Positions 1 to 8,294 are shown, counted from the stretch's first letter. The stretch is 41,675 nucleotides of DNA from Chlorobiota bacterium (GCA_013151245.1 JAADIR010000024.1:1-41675), one strand, 5' to 3'. Translations and numbers: made by a program. The notes: generated by a model not told the origin, from the sequence alone.

Positions 1-32
1 TTCTTTACATAAAAAACAACTTGTCCCGATTT

Positions 33-55
33 ATCCCGATGCTTTTTGTCGGGAT
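33..55. repeat. TCCCG/CGGGA palindrome, copy 1
   Basis: The arms ATCCCGA and TCGGGAT are 7 bp long with a 9-nt T-rich loop. The palindrome shares its TCCCG...CGGGA core with those at 31326-31345, 31497-31512, 31560-31576 and 39199-39216. It has no U-tract placing it as the terminator of a gene in view. Confidence 0.6.
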
Positions 56-311
56 GTTTTTCCGAAAACGGAATGTTCCATTTATCGGGAATGATTTAAC
101 TTGTAATACTATAATGAGAGTTTTCCGTATTTTAGTTTTCCATTATTTTTTATTGAATCTGTTAATTGTAAACTTATTGATTTTTAATTTTTACATTTAT
201 TGCAATGTATATTCCATTTTTGGAAGGATGTAATATACTTTTCTTCATAACCGGAAAGTTCTTTTATAAGAATAGTAAATTGTTTTATTAGTAAAAATTA
301 ATATTCTTTTT

Positions 312-331
312 CGCAGACAAGAATGTCTGCG
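312..331. repeat. CGCAGA-type palindrome followed by TTAC
   Basis: CGCAGAC and GTCTGCG form a 7-bp stem around a short loop and are followed directly by TTAC. The same CGCAGA start, TCTGCG end and TTAC flank occur at 39058-39089 with a longer stem, so these two are probably members of one interspersed palindrome family. Confidence 0.5.
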
Positions 332-355
332 TTACGTGTTTTGAAATTTAAACAA

Positions 356-389
356 AAAAAGAGCAACCGAAAATTCGATTGCTCTTTTT
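356..389 (-). terminator. Rho-independent terminator after rplQ
   Basis: On the minus strand a near-perfect 16-bp stem (AAAAAGAGCAATCGAA with its complement, one G-U pair) with a 2-nt loop runs into a run of T. It begins about 20 nt after the rplQ stop codon and is the evident end of the whole ribosomal cluster. The A-rich 5' arm makes it potentially active on both strands. Confidence 0.9.
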
Positions 390-409
390 AAGTTTATAAC
401 AAATTGAAA

Positions 410-1054
410 TTAATTGTCTTTCTTTTCGTCTTCGTTTTTATCCGAAGTTTCTTCTTTCTTTTCTTCAGCTTTTGGTTCCGCTTCTTCCGCCGGCGTTTCT
501 TCAGTTTCGGCGTTCTCTTCAACGGTTTCTTCCGCGGCGGGTTCTTCCGTCGCTTCTGTTTCCGGAGCGGCTTCTTCGGCAACTTCCTCCGACGCTTCTA
601 CAGTTTCCGTAGTTTCTTCAACTACGTTAGCTTCTTCAACCGTTTCAGCTTTTTCCTTAACTACTTTTTTGCGCGGTTTTTCTTTTTCCACAATGTCGCT
701 GTAATCAACCAATTCTAGGATAGCCATTTCAGCGGCGTCGCCTCTGCGCTGACCAAGTTTAATGATTCTTGTGTAACCGCCGGGTCTATCGCCTACTTTT
801 TGAATAATGTCGCCGAATAATTCTTTGAAAGCTTCTTTATCTTTAATATGAACCTCCACCAATCTTCTTGCGTGAACGGTGTCGGCTTTAGCTTTTGTTA
901 TCATCGGTTCAATAAACGTTCTTGCGTGTTTGGCTTTTGCAAGAGTAGTTACAATTTTTTTATGTAAAAATAACGCCGTTGCAAGCGAACGCATTGTAGC
1001 CAAACGATGACTTGCGGTTCTGCCTAATTTTCTGCCTTTTACTCTGTGTCTCAT
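410..1054 (-). CDS. rplQ: 50S ribosomal protein L17 with long acidic C-terminal tail
   Basis: L17 is a component of the large ribosomal subunit. Residues 1 to about 120 are the conserved domain, starting [17 protein letters not shown] and carrying the [19 protein letters not shown] and [15 protein letters not shown] signatures. The protein is 214 residues, whereas many bacterial L17 proteins have about 120-130. The extra roughly 90 residues are low-complexity Glu/Ala/Thr/Lys sequence with almost no hydrophobic content, so probably a disordered tail. It is the last gene of the cluster, 24 nt after rpoA and just before the terminator. The start is ATG with no better alternative. Identity is certain; the function of the tail is unknown. 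Confidence 0.97.
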   Translation of the reverse strand: MRHRVKGRKLGRTASHRLATMRSLATALFLHKKIVTTLAKAKHARTFIEPMITKAKADTVHARRLVEVHIKDKEAFKELFGDIIQKVGDRPGGYTRIIKLGQRRGDAAEMAILELVDYSDIVEKEKPRKKVVKEKAETVEEANVVEETTETVEASEEVAEEAAPETEATEEPAAEETVEENAETEETPAEEAEPKAEEKKEETSDKNEDEKKDN

Positions 1055-1078
1055 TCTTCTACCTTTTAGCCGTATTAA

Positions 1079-2071
1079 TTATTTGTCGTTATTATCTTTA
1101 ATATAATGATCTACGTCCATACCAAAATCAAGTCCGTAATTTTCAACTATCTCAATCAGTTCCGCCAAAGATTTGCGTCCGAAGTTTCTGAACTTAAGCA
1201 TTTCGCTTTCATCTTTTCTAACCAAATCGCCCAAAGTTTTAATGTTCTGAGCTTTAAGGCAATTATGCGAACGAACGCTTAATTCCAAATCGTCAACTCC
1301 TGTTAAGAGTATCTTTTTGATTCTTTCGAATTCGGCGTCTTTTTCGTTTTCTTCTTTTTCTTCTTCAGGTTCGGTTTCGAAGTTGATGAAAAGATTTATG
1401 TGATCTTTCAAAATAACTCCGGCGTTCGAAAGCGCTTCTTCGGGCGTGATTGAGCCGTCGGTTGTTATTTCCAGAGTCAATTCTTCAAATTCGTTGCTTT
1501 CGCCTATTCTTACGTTTTGAATATCATATTTTACGTTTCTAATGGGCGTGAATATAGAATCAACCAGAATCATTCCGATCGTTTGATCGGGAATTACTTG
1601 CTGATTACTTGGAACATATCCTTTGCCGATTCCAAAATAAACTTCGATATCGAATTTTGTTTTTTCGTCTAATGTGGCAATATGTAAATCCGGATTTAAA
1701 ATTTCGATATCCGGAGCGCTGTCTTGAATATCTTTAGCCGTAAAATTACCGGGTCCCGATAAAGAAACAACCGTAGAAACGGCTTTTTTATTTTCAAGTC
1801 TCATCCGAACTTTTTTAAGATTCAGAATAATTTCCGTTACGTCTTCAACGACGCCCGGAATCGACGTAAATTCGTGAAGCACTCCGTCAACTTTTATCGC
1901 CGTAATTGCGGCGCCGCTTAACGAGGAAAGTAATACTCTTCTGAAAGCGTTTCCTAAGGTAACGCCAAATCCTCTTTCCAACGGTTTTACCGAAAACTTA
2001 CCGTAGTTTTTTTCGGCTGACGATTCATCTAAAACAACGCCTTCAGGCATTTTAATAAAGGAATAACTCAT
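1079..2071 (-). CDS. rpoA: DNA-directed RNA polymerase subunit alpha
   Basis: The alpha subunit forms the dimeric scaffold on which beta and beta' assemble, and contacts promoter UP elements and activators. The 330-residue length is normal. The N-terminal dimerisation domain (about 1-230) contains the conserved block around residues 31-50 (PLERGFGVTLGNAFRRVLLSS). A charged linker rich in Glu/Lys (about 235-250) is followed by the C-terminal helix-hairpin-helix domain (about 255-320) with LSVRSHNCLKAQNIKTLGDL and RNFGRKSLAEL. It lies between rpsD and rplQ, as in the classical alpha operon. The 78-nt gap from rpsD is the widest within this operon and holds a small hairpin. Confidence 0.98.
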   Translation of the reverse strand: MSYSFIKMPEGVVLDESSAEKNYGKFSVKPLERGFGVTLGNAFRRVLLSSLSGAAITAIKVDGVLHEFTSIPGVVEDVTEIILNLKKVRMRLENKKAVSTVVSLSGPGNFTAKDIQDSAPDIEILNPDLHIATLDEKTKFDIEVYFGIGKGYVPSNQQVIPDQTIGMILVDSIFTPIRNVKYDIQNVRIGESNEFEELTLEITTDGSITPEEALSNAGVILKDHINLFINFETEPEEEKEENEKDAEFERIKKILLTGVDDLELSVRSHNCLKAQNIKTLGDLVRKDESEMLKFRNFGRKSLAELIEIVENYGLDFGMDVDHYIKDNNDK

Positions 2072-2128
2072 TCAATTTCCTCTTATAATTTCTCTTAATA
2101 ATTTTTTCAATAAAGCTTATTTTTAATA

Positions 2129-2147
2129 GAGCATTTAAACTATGCTC
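2129..2147 (-). other. Small hairpin between rpsD and rpoA
   Basis: GAGCAT and ATGCTC form a 6-bp stem with a 7-nt loop, beginning 2 nt after the rpsD stop codon. No U-tract follows directly. It could be an mRNA processing or 3'-end stabilising structure; function is inferred only from position. Confidence 0.4.
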
Positions 2148-2149
2148 AA

Positions 2150-2776
2150 TTATTTCGAATAAAGCTCTATAATTAACTGTTCGTTAGCATTCAACGGAAT
2201 ATCTTCTCTTTCCGGCAGCTGGTTAAAAGAACCCGAAAGCGACGCTTTATCGACAGAAAGCCAATTGTAAACTCCGTCTTTCGTGCGTCTTAACGATTCG
2301 TGTATAACGTCGAGCTTTTTGCTTTTATCTCTTACAGAAATAACGTCGCCGGGAACCAACATGTACGACGGAATATTTACGATTTTTCCGTTAACCAAAA
2401 AATGTCTGTGTAAAATAATTTGTCTTGCCGCTTTACGCGAAGGAGCAAAACCAAGACGAAAAACAACATTGTCAAGCCGTCTTTCCAATAATCTGATGAG
2501 GTTTTCGCCGGTAACGCCTTTCTGTCTGTTCGCCTTTTCATAGTAAGTATGAAATTGTGATTCGAGCAAGCCGTAAATTCTTTTAACTTTTTGTTTTTCT
2601 CTTAACTGAACGCCGTATTCAGAGAATTTCATTCTTCTGTTCAATCCGTGAGATCCCGGAGGATAATTTTTCTTTTCCAAAGGACATTTATCGGAATTAC
2701 ATTTGGAACCTTTTAAAAATAATTTTTGTTTTTCTCTTCTGCAAAGTTTACAACTTGGACCAGTATATCTTGCCAT
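2150..2776 (-). CDS. rpsD: 30S ribosomal protein S4, zinc-binding form
   Basis: S4 is a primary binder of 16S rRNA and an assembly initiator of the small subunit. The 208-residue protein carries four N-terminal cysteines, C9-x2-C12-x13-C26-x4-C31, the zinc-finger (C+) version. The S4 RNA-binding domain follows from about residue 95 ([20 protein letters not shown], then [20 protein letters not shown]). It sits 15 nt after rpsK and upstream of rpoA, as in the alpha operon. In other bacteria S4 represses this operon translationally; I cannot identify its binding site here. Confidence 0.98.
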   Translation of the reverse strand: MARYTGPSCKLCRREKQKLFLKGSKCNSDKCPLEKKNYPPGSHGLNRRMKFSEYGVQLREKQKVKRIYGLLESQFHTYYEKANRQKGVTGENLIRLLERRLDNVVFRLGFAPSRKAARQIILHRHFLVNGKIVNIPSYMLVPGDVISVRDKSKKLDVIHESLRRTKDGVYNWLSVDKASLSGSFNQLPEREDIPLNANEQLIIELYSK

Positions 2777-2791
2777 CTAATTTCTCCCTAA

Positions 2792-3178
2792 TTAAACTCT
2801 TCTACGTTTCGGTGGTCTACATCCGTTATGAGGTATCGGAGTAATATCTTTAATTGTGGTAATTTGAAGCCCCGCCGTATTTAAAGCTCTGATAGCGGCT
2901 TCTCTACCCGCTCCGGGTCCTTTTATCAACACTTCTACTCTTCTTAGCCCTAAATCATACGCTTCTTTTGCAGCCGACTCGGCGGTAACCTGAGATGCGA
3001 ACGGCGTATTTTTTCTTGAACCTTTAAAACCGTTTTTACCGGCAGACGACCAAGAAATAGTGTTTCCGTAAACATCTGTAATAGTTACGAGAACATTATT
3101 AAAAGAAGCTTTGATGTGAGCTACGCCAACTGAATCAACGTGAACTTTTCTTTTTGTCTTTCTGCTTGTCTTAGCCAA
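2792..3178 (-). CDS. rpsK: 30S ribosomal protein S11
   Basis: S11 forms part of the platform of the small subunit near the Shine-Dalgarno cleft. The 128-residue protein has the expected core: [18 protein letters not shown] near residue 18, [18 protein letters not shown] near residue 44, and the basic C-terminus [14 protein letters not shown]. The Arg/Lys-rich N-terminal stretch is normal for the family. It lies between rpsM (26 nt) and rpsD (15 nt), matching alpha-operon order. The ATG start is the natural family start. Nothing unusual is seen. Confidence 0.98.
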   Translation of the reverse strand: MAKTSRKTKRKVHVDSVGVAHIKASFNNVLVTITDVYGNTISWSSAGKNGFKGSRKNTPFASQVTAESAAKEAYDLGLRRVEVLIKGPGAGREAAIRALNTAGLQITTIKDITPIPHNGCRPPKRRRV

Positions 3179-3204
3179 AATACAACTCCTATTATATTAA
3201 ATTA

Positions 3205-3582
3205 TTACTTAATCGCTTTTTTCTTATTAGCAACTGTTTTCTTTTTACCTTTACGGGTACGGGCGTTGGTTCGAGTCCGCTGCCCTCTAACGGGAAGTCC
3301 TCTTCTGTGTCTCAAACCTCTGTAAGCGCCGATATCCATCAATCTTTTGATATTTTGCTGGACTTCGCTGCGCAATGAACCTTCAACTTTGTAGTTTGAA
3401 GTCATTATGGATCTGATTTCAGCAACTTCTTTTTCCGTAAGCTCAGCTACTTTCTTTTCCGGATCTACTTTAGCCGCTTCAAGAATTTTTTTTGAAGTTA
3501 CTTCTCCGATTCCGAAAATATAAGTTAAACCGATGTAAACTTTTTTCTGTTTTGGTAAATCAATTCCTGCAATTCGAGCCAA
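3205..3582 (-). CDS. rpsM: 30S ribosomal protein S13
   Basis: S13 sits in the head of the small subunit and bridges to L5 in the large subunit. The 125-residue protein begins [19 protein letters not shown] and has the [14 protein letters not shown] helix-two-turn-helix segment and the [19 protein letters not shown] signature near residues 87-105. The C-terminal tail is rich in Lys and Arg ([16 protein letters not shown]), as expected for contact with P-site tRNA. It follows rpmJ by 25 nt and precedes rpsK, the usual alpha-operon order. AGGAG precedes the ATG. Confidence 0.98.
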   Translation of the reverse strand: MARIAGIDLPKQKKVYIGLTYIFGIGEVTSKKILEAAKVDPEKKVAELTEKEVAEIRSIMTSNYKVEGSLRSEVQQNIKRLMDIGAYRGLRHRRGLPVRGQRTRTNARTRKGKKKTVANKKKAIK

Positions 3583-3607
3583 TTCCTTAACCTCCTAAAT
3601 TACTAAA

Positions 3608-3721
3608 TTATCCCTGACGCTGTTTATGTTTCGGGTTTTTGCAGATTACTCTTACAACGCCTTTTCTTTTAATTATTTTGCAATGATCGCAAATCTTTTT
3701 CACAGAAGCACGAACCTTCAT
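3608..3721 (-). CDS. rpmJ: 50S ribosomal protein L36, zinc-ribbon form
   Basis: This 37-codon gene lies between infA (10 nt) and rpsM (25 nt), the usual place of rpmJ. The translation starts [15 protein letters not shown] and ends [10 protein letters not shown]. Three cysteines and one histidine (C11, C14, C27, H32) form the zinc ribbon of the C+ type. L36 is the smallest protein of the large subunit and packs near the 5S rRNA/L6 region. The length matches the usual 37-38 residues. Identification rests on the motif, length and location. Confidence 0.96.
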   Translation of the reverse strand: MKVRASVKKICDHCKIIKRKGVVRVICKNPKHKQRQG

Positions 3722-3731
3722 ATCATCCTCA

Positions 3732-3950
3732 TTATTTATATCTGTAAGTAATTCTTCCTTTATTTAAATCATACGGAGAAAGTTCAACCGCTACTTTATC
3801 TCCGACTAAAATTTTAATAAAGTGCATTCTCATCTTTCCGGAAATATGCGCAAGCATAACGTGTCCGTTATCCAATTTCACTTTGAAATTAGCGTTCGGA
3901 AGCGTTTCCGTTACAATTCCGTCAACTTTTATTGGTCCTTGTTTTGCCAT
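3732..3950 (-). CDS. infA: Translation initiation factor IF-1
   Basis: IF-1 binds the A site of the 30S subunit during initiation and helps IF-2 and IF-3. The 72-residue protein is a single OB fold with the family features [31 protein letters not shown] and the C-terminal [16 protein letters not shown]. The start codon lies 1 nt after the stop of map, so its ribosome binding site lies within the end of map and the two are probably translationally coupled. rpmJ follows 10 nt later. Length and order are standard. Confidence 0.98.
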   Translation of the reverse strand: MAKQGPIKVDGIVTETLPNANFKVKLDNGHVMLAHISGKMRMHFIKILVGDKVAVELSPYDLNKGRITYRYK

Positions 3951-3951
3951 T

Positions 3952-4713
3952 TTATGTTACCGTTAATATTTCCGGTTTTCCGTTTATTATCGCAATTGAA
4001 TGTTCAAAATGCGCCGATGGCGAACCGTCGGCTGTTTTTACCGTCCATCCGTCGGGCGCAACCACAACGTGATGTTTGCCAAAATTTATCATCGGCTCAA
4101 TCGCCAATGTCATACCGTTTTTTATTTTCGGTCCTGTGTTCTTTCTGCCGAAATTCATTATCTGCGGTTCTTCGTGCAAATGCCTTCCAACGCCGTGTCC
4201 GCACAATTCGCGAACGATTGAAAACCCGAAAGATTCGGCGTGAGTTTGAACAGCATTCGATATATCTCCAATTCTGTTCCCCGCGACCGCTTGTTCAATT
4301 CCTTTGTAAAGCGATTCTTCGGTTACTTTCATCAAAAGTTTTTTATCTTCCGATATTTCTCCGACTGCAACCGAAAGAGCCGCGTCGCCGTAATAATTAT
4401 TTTTAAGAACTCCAACGTCAATTGAGAGTATTTCGCCCTCAACCAACTTTCTTTCTCCCGGTATTCCGTGAACAACTTCTTCGTCTATTGACATGCAGAG
4501 CGTTCCCGGAAACGGAATTCCTTCGCCCTGCGAATATCCTTTGAAAGCCGGTATTCCGCCGCTGCTGCGAATGTAATCTTCGGCTAATTTATCCAACTCA
4601 AGAGTCGTCATTCCAGGCTTTGCGTAGCTTTTAACAAGTTGTAGCGTCTCTGCAACAATTTCGCAGCTTTTACGAATTAAATCAATCTCATTCTTTGATT
4701 TAATTAAAATCAA
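3952..4713 (-). CDS. map: Methionine aminopeptidase, type I
   Basis: This cytoplasmic metalloenzyme removes the initiator methionine from nascent proteins. The 253-residue length is typical of the short type Ia form. The two-metal ligands can be placed as Asp in [16 protein letters not shown] (both Asp), His in [13 protein letters not shown], Glu in LAIEPMI, and Glu in AHFEHSIAI. The ORF opens with a TTG codon (MILIKSKNE), 6 nt after the secY stop, with AGG about 9 nt upstream; no ATG gives a plausible family N-terminus. Position between secY and infA is common. adk, often found here, is absent. Confidence 0.95.
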   Translation of the reverse strand: MILIKSKNEIDLIRKSCEIVAETLQLVKSYAKPGMTTLELDKLAEDYIRSSGGIPAFKGYSQGEGIPFPGTLCMSIDEEVVHGIPGERKLVEGEILSIDVGVLKNNYYGDAALSVAVGEISEDKKLLMKVTEESLYKGIEQAVAGNRIGDISNAVQTHAESFGFSIVRELCGHGVGRHLHEEPQIMNFGRKNTGPKIKNGMTLAIEPMINFGKHHVVVAPDGWTVKTADGSPSAHFEHSIAIINGKPEILTVT

Positions 4714-4719
4714 TTTTTG

Positions 4720-6057
4720 TTACCTGCGACCCTTCATTTTACCGGATTTCATAAACCCGTCGTAATGTCTCATAAGCAAATGAGATTCAACCTGCTGCAA
4801 TGTATCCAATGCGACGCCGACCAAAATAAGTAGGCTTGTTCCGCCGAAGAATGAAGCGAATCTTCCCGAAACTCCCAGCTTTGAAATAAATGCAGGTAAA
4901 ATAGCTACTATTGCCAAGAATATTGAACCGGGCAAAGTAATTTTTGTTAAAATATTATCAATGAACTCGGAAGTCTGTTTTCCCGGTCGAATTCCGGGAA
5001 TAAAACCGCCTTGCTTTTTCATATTTTCCGCCACGTCTTGCGGATTAAACGCAATTGCCGTGTAGAAATATGTAAAGAATATAATCATTAACGCATATAT
5101 GAACGAATACGTAAACGACGTATAAATAAAATATCCCGATAGCGATTGTAAAAATTCGTTATCAGGGAAAAAAGATAAAACCGTGCTCGGGATAAACATA
5201 ATTGCCTGAGCAAAGATGATAGGCATAACGCCGGCTGTGTTAACTCTTAACGGAATATACTGCGTAACTCCGCCGTAAACTTTTCTGCCCACAACCCTTT
5301 TGGCATATTGAACGGGAATACGCCTCGTCCCCTGCGTAACCAAAACAATCCCGGCAATAATGAAAACCATCAGCACGAGAATGATAATTTCGATAACAAT
5401 GTTTCTTGTGCCGGTTGAAATCAACCTGTATTCATCCAACATTGCAAAAGGAAGTCTATCGATAATACCGATAAAAATTATGAGTGAAATTCCGTTGCCG
5501 ATTCCTTTATCGGTAATCTGCTCGCCCATCCACATCATAAAGACGGTGCCGGCGGTCAGCAACAATACAGCCGACAAAGTAAATCCGAAACCTTGAACTT
5601 CAACCGGAATAATCGGAATTCCCTGATAATTGATATTCGGCAAATGCAAAGTTGCAATTCCCCACGCTTGCAAAGCGGAAATAGCCACAGTGCCGTATCT
5701 TGTCATCTGGGTGATTTTTTTCCTTCCTTCTTCCCCTTCGCGCTGAAGTTTTTGAAGATAAGGAACGACCGCTCCGCCCAACTGAAGAATAATTGACGCG
5801 GAAATGTAGGGCATAATACCCAACGCAAAAATAGCGGCGTTTCTGAATGCGCCTCCGACGAACAAGTCATACAGTCCGAAAAGATTATCGGATGTTGTAT
5901 TTGACATCGCATCGGAAAGAACGCTGGTATCGATTCCGGGTAAAGTAATATGCGCGCCGATACGAACGACGACTAAAATTCCTAACGTGTAAAGAATTCT
6001 TTGTCTTAGTTCGTGTATCTTAAAGATATTCCTGAATGTTTCTTGTATTTTTCCCAT
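4720..6057 (-). CDS. secY: Preprotein translocase channel subunit SecY
   Basis: SecY is the membrane channel of the general secretion pathway; with SecE (also in this window) it forms the translocon. The 445-residue protein has ten hydrophobic segments. Signatures include GALGIMPYISASIILQL-like text (here FALGIMPYISASIILQLGG), the plug-adjacent N-terminal region, GNGISLIIFIGI and the cytoplasmic loop TRRIPVQYAKRVVGRKVYGG, which contacts SecA and the ribosome. Its ATG shares a base with the stop codon of rplO (TAATG), so the two are translationally coupled. map follows 6 nt later. Confidence 0.98.
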   Translation of the reverse strand: MGKIQETFRNIFKIHELRQRILYTLGILVVVRIGAHITLPGIDTSVLSDAMSNTTSDNLFGLYDLFVGGAFRNAAIFALGIMPYISASIILQLGGAVVPYLQKLQREGEEGRKKITQMTRYGTVAISALQAWGIATLHLPNINYQGIPIIPVEVQGFGFTLSAVLLLTAGTVFMMWMGEQITDKGIGNGISLIIFIGIIDRLPFAMLDEYRLISTGTRNIVIEIIILVLMVFIIAGIVLVTQGTRRIPVQYAKRVVGRKVYGGVTQYIPLRVNTAGVMPIIFAQAIMFIPSTVLSFFPDNEFLQSLSGYFIYTSFTYSFIYALMIIFFTYFYTAIAFNPQDVAENMKKQGGFIPGIRPGKQTSEFIDNILTKITLPGSIFLAIVAILPAFISKLGVSGRFASFFGGTSLLILVGVALDTLQQVESHLLMRHYDGFMKSGKMKGRR

Positions 6058-6521
6058 TAATCTTTAATCTCTTTTATGGTTCCACCAACTGCTTCAATTT
6101 TTTCTTTTGCCGACGCGCTGAATTTATGCGCTTCAATATCGAGCTTAGCTTTAATTTCGCCGTTTCCTAAAATTTTATACGGAGCCGCGGCTTTTGAAAT
6201 AACTTTATTCTTGAAAAGAACGGCTGCGTTTATTGCGCCGTCTTCCAATTTTCCGCTATCGGCTAATTGCTGAAGTCTCGAGACATTAACAACTTGGTAG
6301 TAAATTTTGAAAATATGATTAAATCCTCTTTTCGGAACTCTTCTTTGCAAAGGCATTTGTCCGCCTTCAAACCAAGCTCTGCTTTTGAAGCCGGAGCGCG
6401 ATCTTTGACCGTTCATTCCTTTTGTAGCGGTACCGCCTCTTCCCGTGCCTTCGCCTCGTCCAATTCTTTTTTTAGACTTAACCGAACCTTTTGCATATTT
6501 TAGATTACTTAAAATGTCCAT
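6057..6521 (-). CDS. rplO: 50S ribosomal protein L15
   Basis: L15 is a late-assembly protein of the large subunit. The 154-residue protein has the glycine- and arginine-rich N-terminal extension typical of the family (KRIGRGEGTGRGGTATKGMNG) that threads into rRNA, followed by FEGGQMPLQRRVPKRGF and a globular C-terminal domain with VSRLQQLADSG and KILGNGEIKAKL. It lies between rpmD (6 nt) and secY (1-nt overlap). The start is ATG. Nothing unusual is seen. Confidence 0.98.
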   Translation of the reverse strand: MDILSNLKYAKGSVKSKKRIGRGEGTGRGGTATKGMNGQRSRSGFKSRAWFEGGQMPLQRRVPKRGFNHIFKIYYQVVNVSRLQQLADSGKLEDGAINAAVLFKNKVISKAAAPYKILGNGEIKAKLDIEAHKFSASAKEKIEAVGGTIKEIKD

Positions 6522-6527
6522 TAAATA

Positions 6528-6716
6528 TTATCCTTCAATTTCTTCAACTTTGACTAAATGCTTCACTTTATATATCATTCCTCTTATTTGAGGCGAATCG
6601 TTTTGTTCAACGCTTTTATTAGGTCTGCTTAAACCCAATGCAACGATTGTAGCTTTCTGATCTTTCGGTCTGTCGATAATACTTTTAGTTTGCGTAATTT
6701 TTAATTTTTTAGCCAT
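6528..6716 (-). CDS. rpmD: 50S ribosomal protein L30
   Basis: L30 is a small large-subunit protein found in most but not all bacteria. The 62-residue sequence begins [21 protein letters not shown] and has the [33 protein letters not shown] core, so it is a complete short bacterial L30. It lies between rpsE (9 nt) and rplO (6 nt), as in the classical spc operon. The start is ATG. Confidence 0.97.
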   Translation of the reverse strand: MAKKLKITQTKSIIDRPKDQKATIVALGLSRPNKSVEQNDSPQIRGMIYKVKHLVKVEEIEG

Positions 6717-6725
6717 AAAAACACC

Positions 6726-7232
6726 TTATGCATTAAATAATTCAGACATTTCAATTCTTCTTTTAGCGGCCATCGAACGGGCGTCAATTAAATTGAGAAG
6801 TCCGTTTAAAGTCGCTTTAACTTGATTATGCGGGTTGCTCGATCCGAGAGATTTAGTTAGGATATCCTGAACTCCGGCTAATTCTAAAACCGCTCGAACG
6901 CCGCCGCCGGCAATAAGTCCGGTTCCGGGAGACGCGGGTTTCAACAACACTTTACCCGCTCCGTATTTACCGATAATCTGATGAGGAATCGTTCCTTTAA
7001 TAATAGATACTCTATACATATTTTTCTTAGCATCGTCAACGCCTTTGGAAATAGCGTCGGTAACTTCGTTTGCTTTCCCTAATCCTACGCCAACGTGTCC
7101 TTCGCCGTCGCCAACGACGACAATTGCGTTAAAGCTAAAATTTCTACCGCCCTTAACAACCTTAGCAACGCGGTTGATATGAACGACTTTTTCTTTAACT
7201 CCATCGATACTCGATACTTTTTTCTGCCTCAA
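6726..7232 (-). CDS. rpsE: 30S ribosomal protein S5
   Basis: S5 lies at the mRNA entry side of the small subunit and affects decoding accuracy. The 168-residue protein has the N-terminal dsRNA-binding-like domain ([25 protein letters not shown], then [13 protein letters not shown]) and the C-terminal domain ([38 protein letters not shown]). The start is TTG, preceded by AAGGAG at 6-nt spacing; there is no in-frame ATG that gives a full family N-terminus. Unusually, it is separated from rplR by a tRNA-Gln gene whose 3' end lies 31 nt upstream, so its mRNA is likely cut free by tRNA processing. Confidence 0.97.
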   Translation of the reverse strand: MRQKKVSSIDGVKEKVVHINRVAKVVKGGRNFSFNAIVVVGDGEGHVGVGLGKANEVTDAISKGVDDAKKNMYRVSIIKGTIPHQIIGKYGAGKVLLKPASPGTGLIAGGGVRAVLELAGVQDILTKSLGSSNPHNQVKATLNGLLNLIDARSMAAKRRIEMSELFNA

Positions 7233-7263
7233 TTTAATCTCCTTAAATTTCAGATTTTTAACT

Positions 7264-7337
7264 TGGCTGCCGGAAGAGGATTCGAACCTCTACAGACGCC
7301 TCCAAAGGGCGTAGTCCTACCATTAGACGATCCGGCA
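7264..7337 (-). tRNA. tRNA-Gln (anticodon TTG), inside the spc operon
   Basis: The cloverleaf folds fully: acceptor TGCCGGA/TCCGGCA, D arm GTC/GAC with loop TAATGGTAG, anticodon stem ACGCC/GGCGT with loop CTTTGGA (anticodon TTG), and T arm AGAGG-TTCGAAT-CCTCT. The discriminator is G, usual for tRNA-Gln, and a CCA end is encoded. It is on the same strand as its neighbours, 17 nt after the rplR stop and 31 nt before the rpsE start. None of the other four tRNAs in the window encodes CCA. Its release by RNase P and 3' processing would split the ribosomal-protein transcript. Confidence 0.96.
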
Positions 7338-7354
7338 GTTTCTTCCATTAAAAT

Positions 7355-7720
7355 TTAAAATTTCAATCCTCCCTTTCGGGCTCCTTCAGCCAACGCTTTT
7401 ACGCGTCCGTGATACTGATAACCGCTTCTGTCAAAAACAACAGAGCTAATTCCTTTTTCAATAGCTTTTTTAGCCAGAAGTTCGCCTACAATTGCGCTTT
7501 TCGCAATTTTGCCTTTTGCGTTTTTAACGTCTTCGGCAACTTCTTTAGAAAGCGACGAAACGCTCATTATTGTTTTATATTCCGAATCGTCAATTAATTG
7601 TCCGTAAATTTGATTCAAACTTCTAAAAACCGCTAATCTTGGTCTTTCCGCGGTTCCTTTAATTTTCTTTTGAATTCTTATTTTCTTTTTAGTTCTTCTA
7701 TCAATTTTTTTGAATGCCAT
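7355..7720 (-). CDS. rplR: 50S ribosomal protein L18
   Basis: L18 binds 5S rRNA together with L5 and joins it to the large subunit. The 121-residue protein starts [22 protein letters not shown], with the conserved [20 protein letters not shown] and the C-terminal [28 protein letters not shown]. The frame can be opened three codons earlier at a TTG, but the ATG at 7720 has AAGGAG about 10 nt upstream and matches the family start. It follows rplF by 18 nt; a tRNA-Gln gene begins 17 nt after its stop instead of the expected rpsE. Confidence 0.97.
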   Translation of the reverse strand: MAFKKIDRRTKKKIRIQKKIKGTAERPRLAVFRSLNQIYGQLIDDSEYKTIMSVSSLSKEVAEDVKNAKGKIAKSAIVGELLAKKAIEKGISSVVFDRSGYQYHGRVKALAEGARKGGLKF

Positions 7721-7738
7721 AACTTCCAATCTCCTTAA

Positions 7739-8275
7739 TTATGCGCCTGCGGCTTTACCTGCTTTTCTAACGACAACTTCGTCCGAATATCTAATGCCTT
7801 TTCCTTTGTACGGTTCAGGTTTTCTAAATGATCTAATCTTCGCCGCAACCTGACCGACTAACTGTTTATCAATTCCTTTGATTACTATCTGAGTATTCGA
7901 CGGAGTTTCGATTGTTATTTCTTCCGGAGGAATAAAATAAATCGGGTGCGAATAACCGATGTTAACCAGCAGATTTTTGCCTTTCAATTCAACTCTATAA
8001 CCAACGCCGATAATATCCAACGTTTTTGAATAACCTTCTGAAACGCCGGAAACCATATTTTGAATTAAAGCGCGCGTTAAACCATGCAGCGCTCTATTCT
8101 GTTTTTGGTCGTTAGGTCTAATAACCTTCAATTCTTCGCCGTCAATTTCAATTTTCATATTAGGATGAACGTCGGTTTGAAGTTCGCCTAATTTACCTTT
8201 AACTTTTATCAAGTTATTTTTCTGAGAGACTTTTACGTCTTTAATGTTTACCGGTTTTTTTCCAACTCTCGACAC
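7739..8275 (-). CDS. rplF: 50S ribosomal protein L6
   Basis: L6 lies near the factor-binding site of the large subunit. I choose the GTG at 8275, giving a 178-residue protein beginning (M)SRVGKKPVNI, the family start; it has AGGAAGAGGA just upstream. The longer frame that extends 26 codons upstream into the end of rpsH has no family counterpart. Both L6 repeats are visible: the first with LGELQTDVHPNMKIEIDGEEL and the second with GVGYRVELKGKNLLVNIGYSHPIYF and ending in the GKGIRYSDEVVVRKAGKAAGA signature. Order between rpsH and rplR is standard. Confidence 0.97.
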   Translation of the reverse strand: MSRVGKKPVNIKDVKVSQKNNLIKVKGKLGELQTDVHPNMKIEIDGEELKVIRPNDQKQNRALHGLTRALIQNMVSGVSEGYSKTLDIIGVGYRVELKGKNLLVNIGYSHPIYFIPPEEITIETPSNTQIVIKGIDKQLVGQVAAKIRSFRKPEPYKGKGIRYSDEVVVRKAGKAAGA

Positions 8276-8294
8276 TTTAATTCCTCTTCCTAAT

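Larger units (their letters stand above)
1..355. other. Non-coding end region with palindromes
   Basis: I see no credible gene here; the one open frame (21-233) is a low-complexity Phe/Leu/Ile-rich chance ORF without a ribosome binding site. The stretch is AT-rich. It holds a 7-bp inverted repeat ATCCCGA/TCGGGAT (33-39 and 49-55), with an extra TCCCGAT half-copy at 24-30, and a second inverted repeat CGCAGAC/GTCTGCG around 312-331. Both resemble palindromes in other gaps of this window. Confidence 0.6.

Noticed and set aside
21-233. 70-codon plus-strand open frame at the window start
   Set aside because: Low-complexity Phe/Leu/Ile translation, no ribosome binding site, and it covers a palindrome; chance frame.
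404-718. Open frames antisense to rplQ
   Set aside because: They exist because the GAA/GCT-rich acidic tail of L17 has few stops on the other strand; Phe/Arg and Ser/Ala composition is an artefact.
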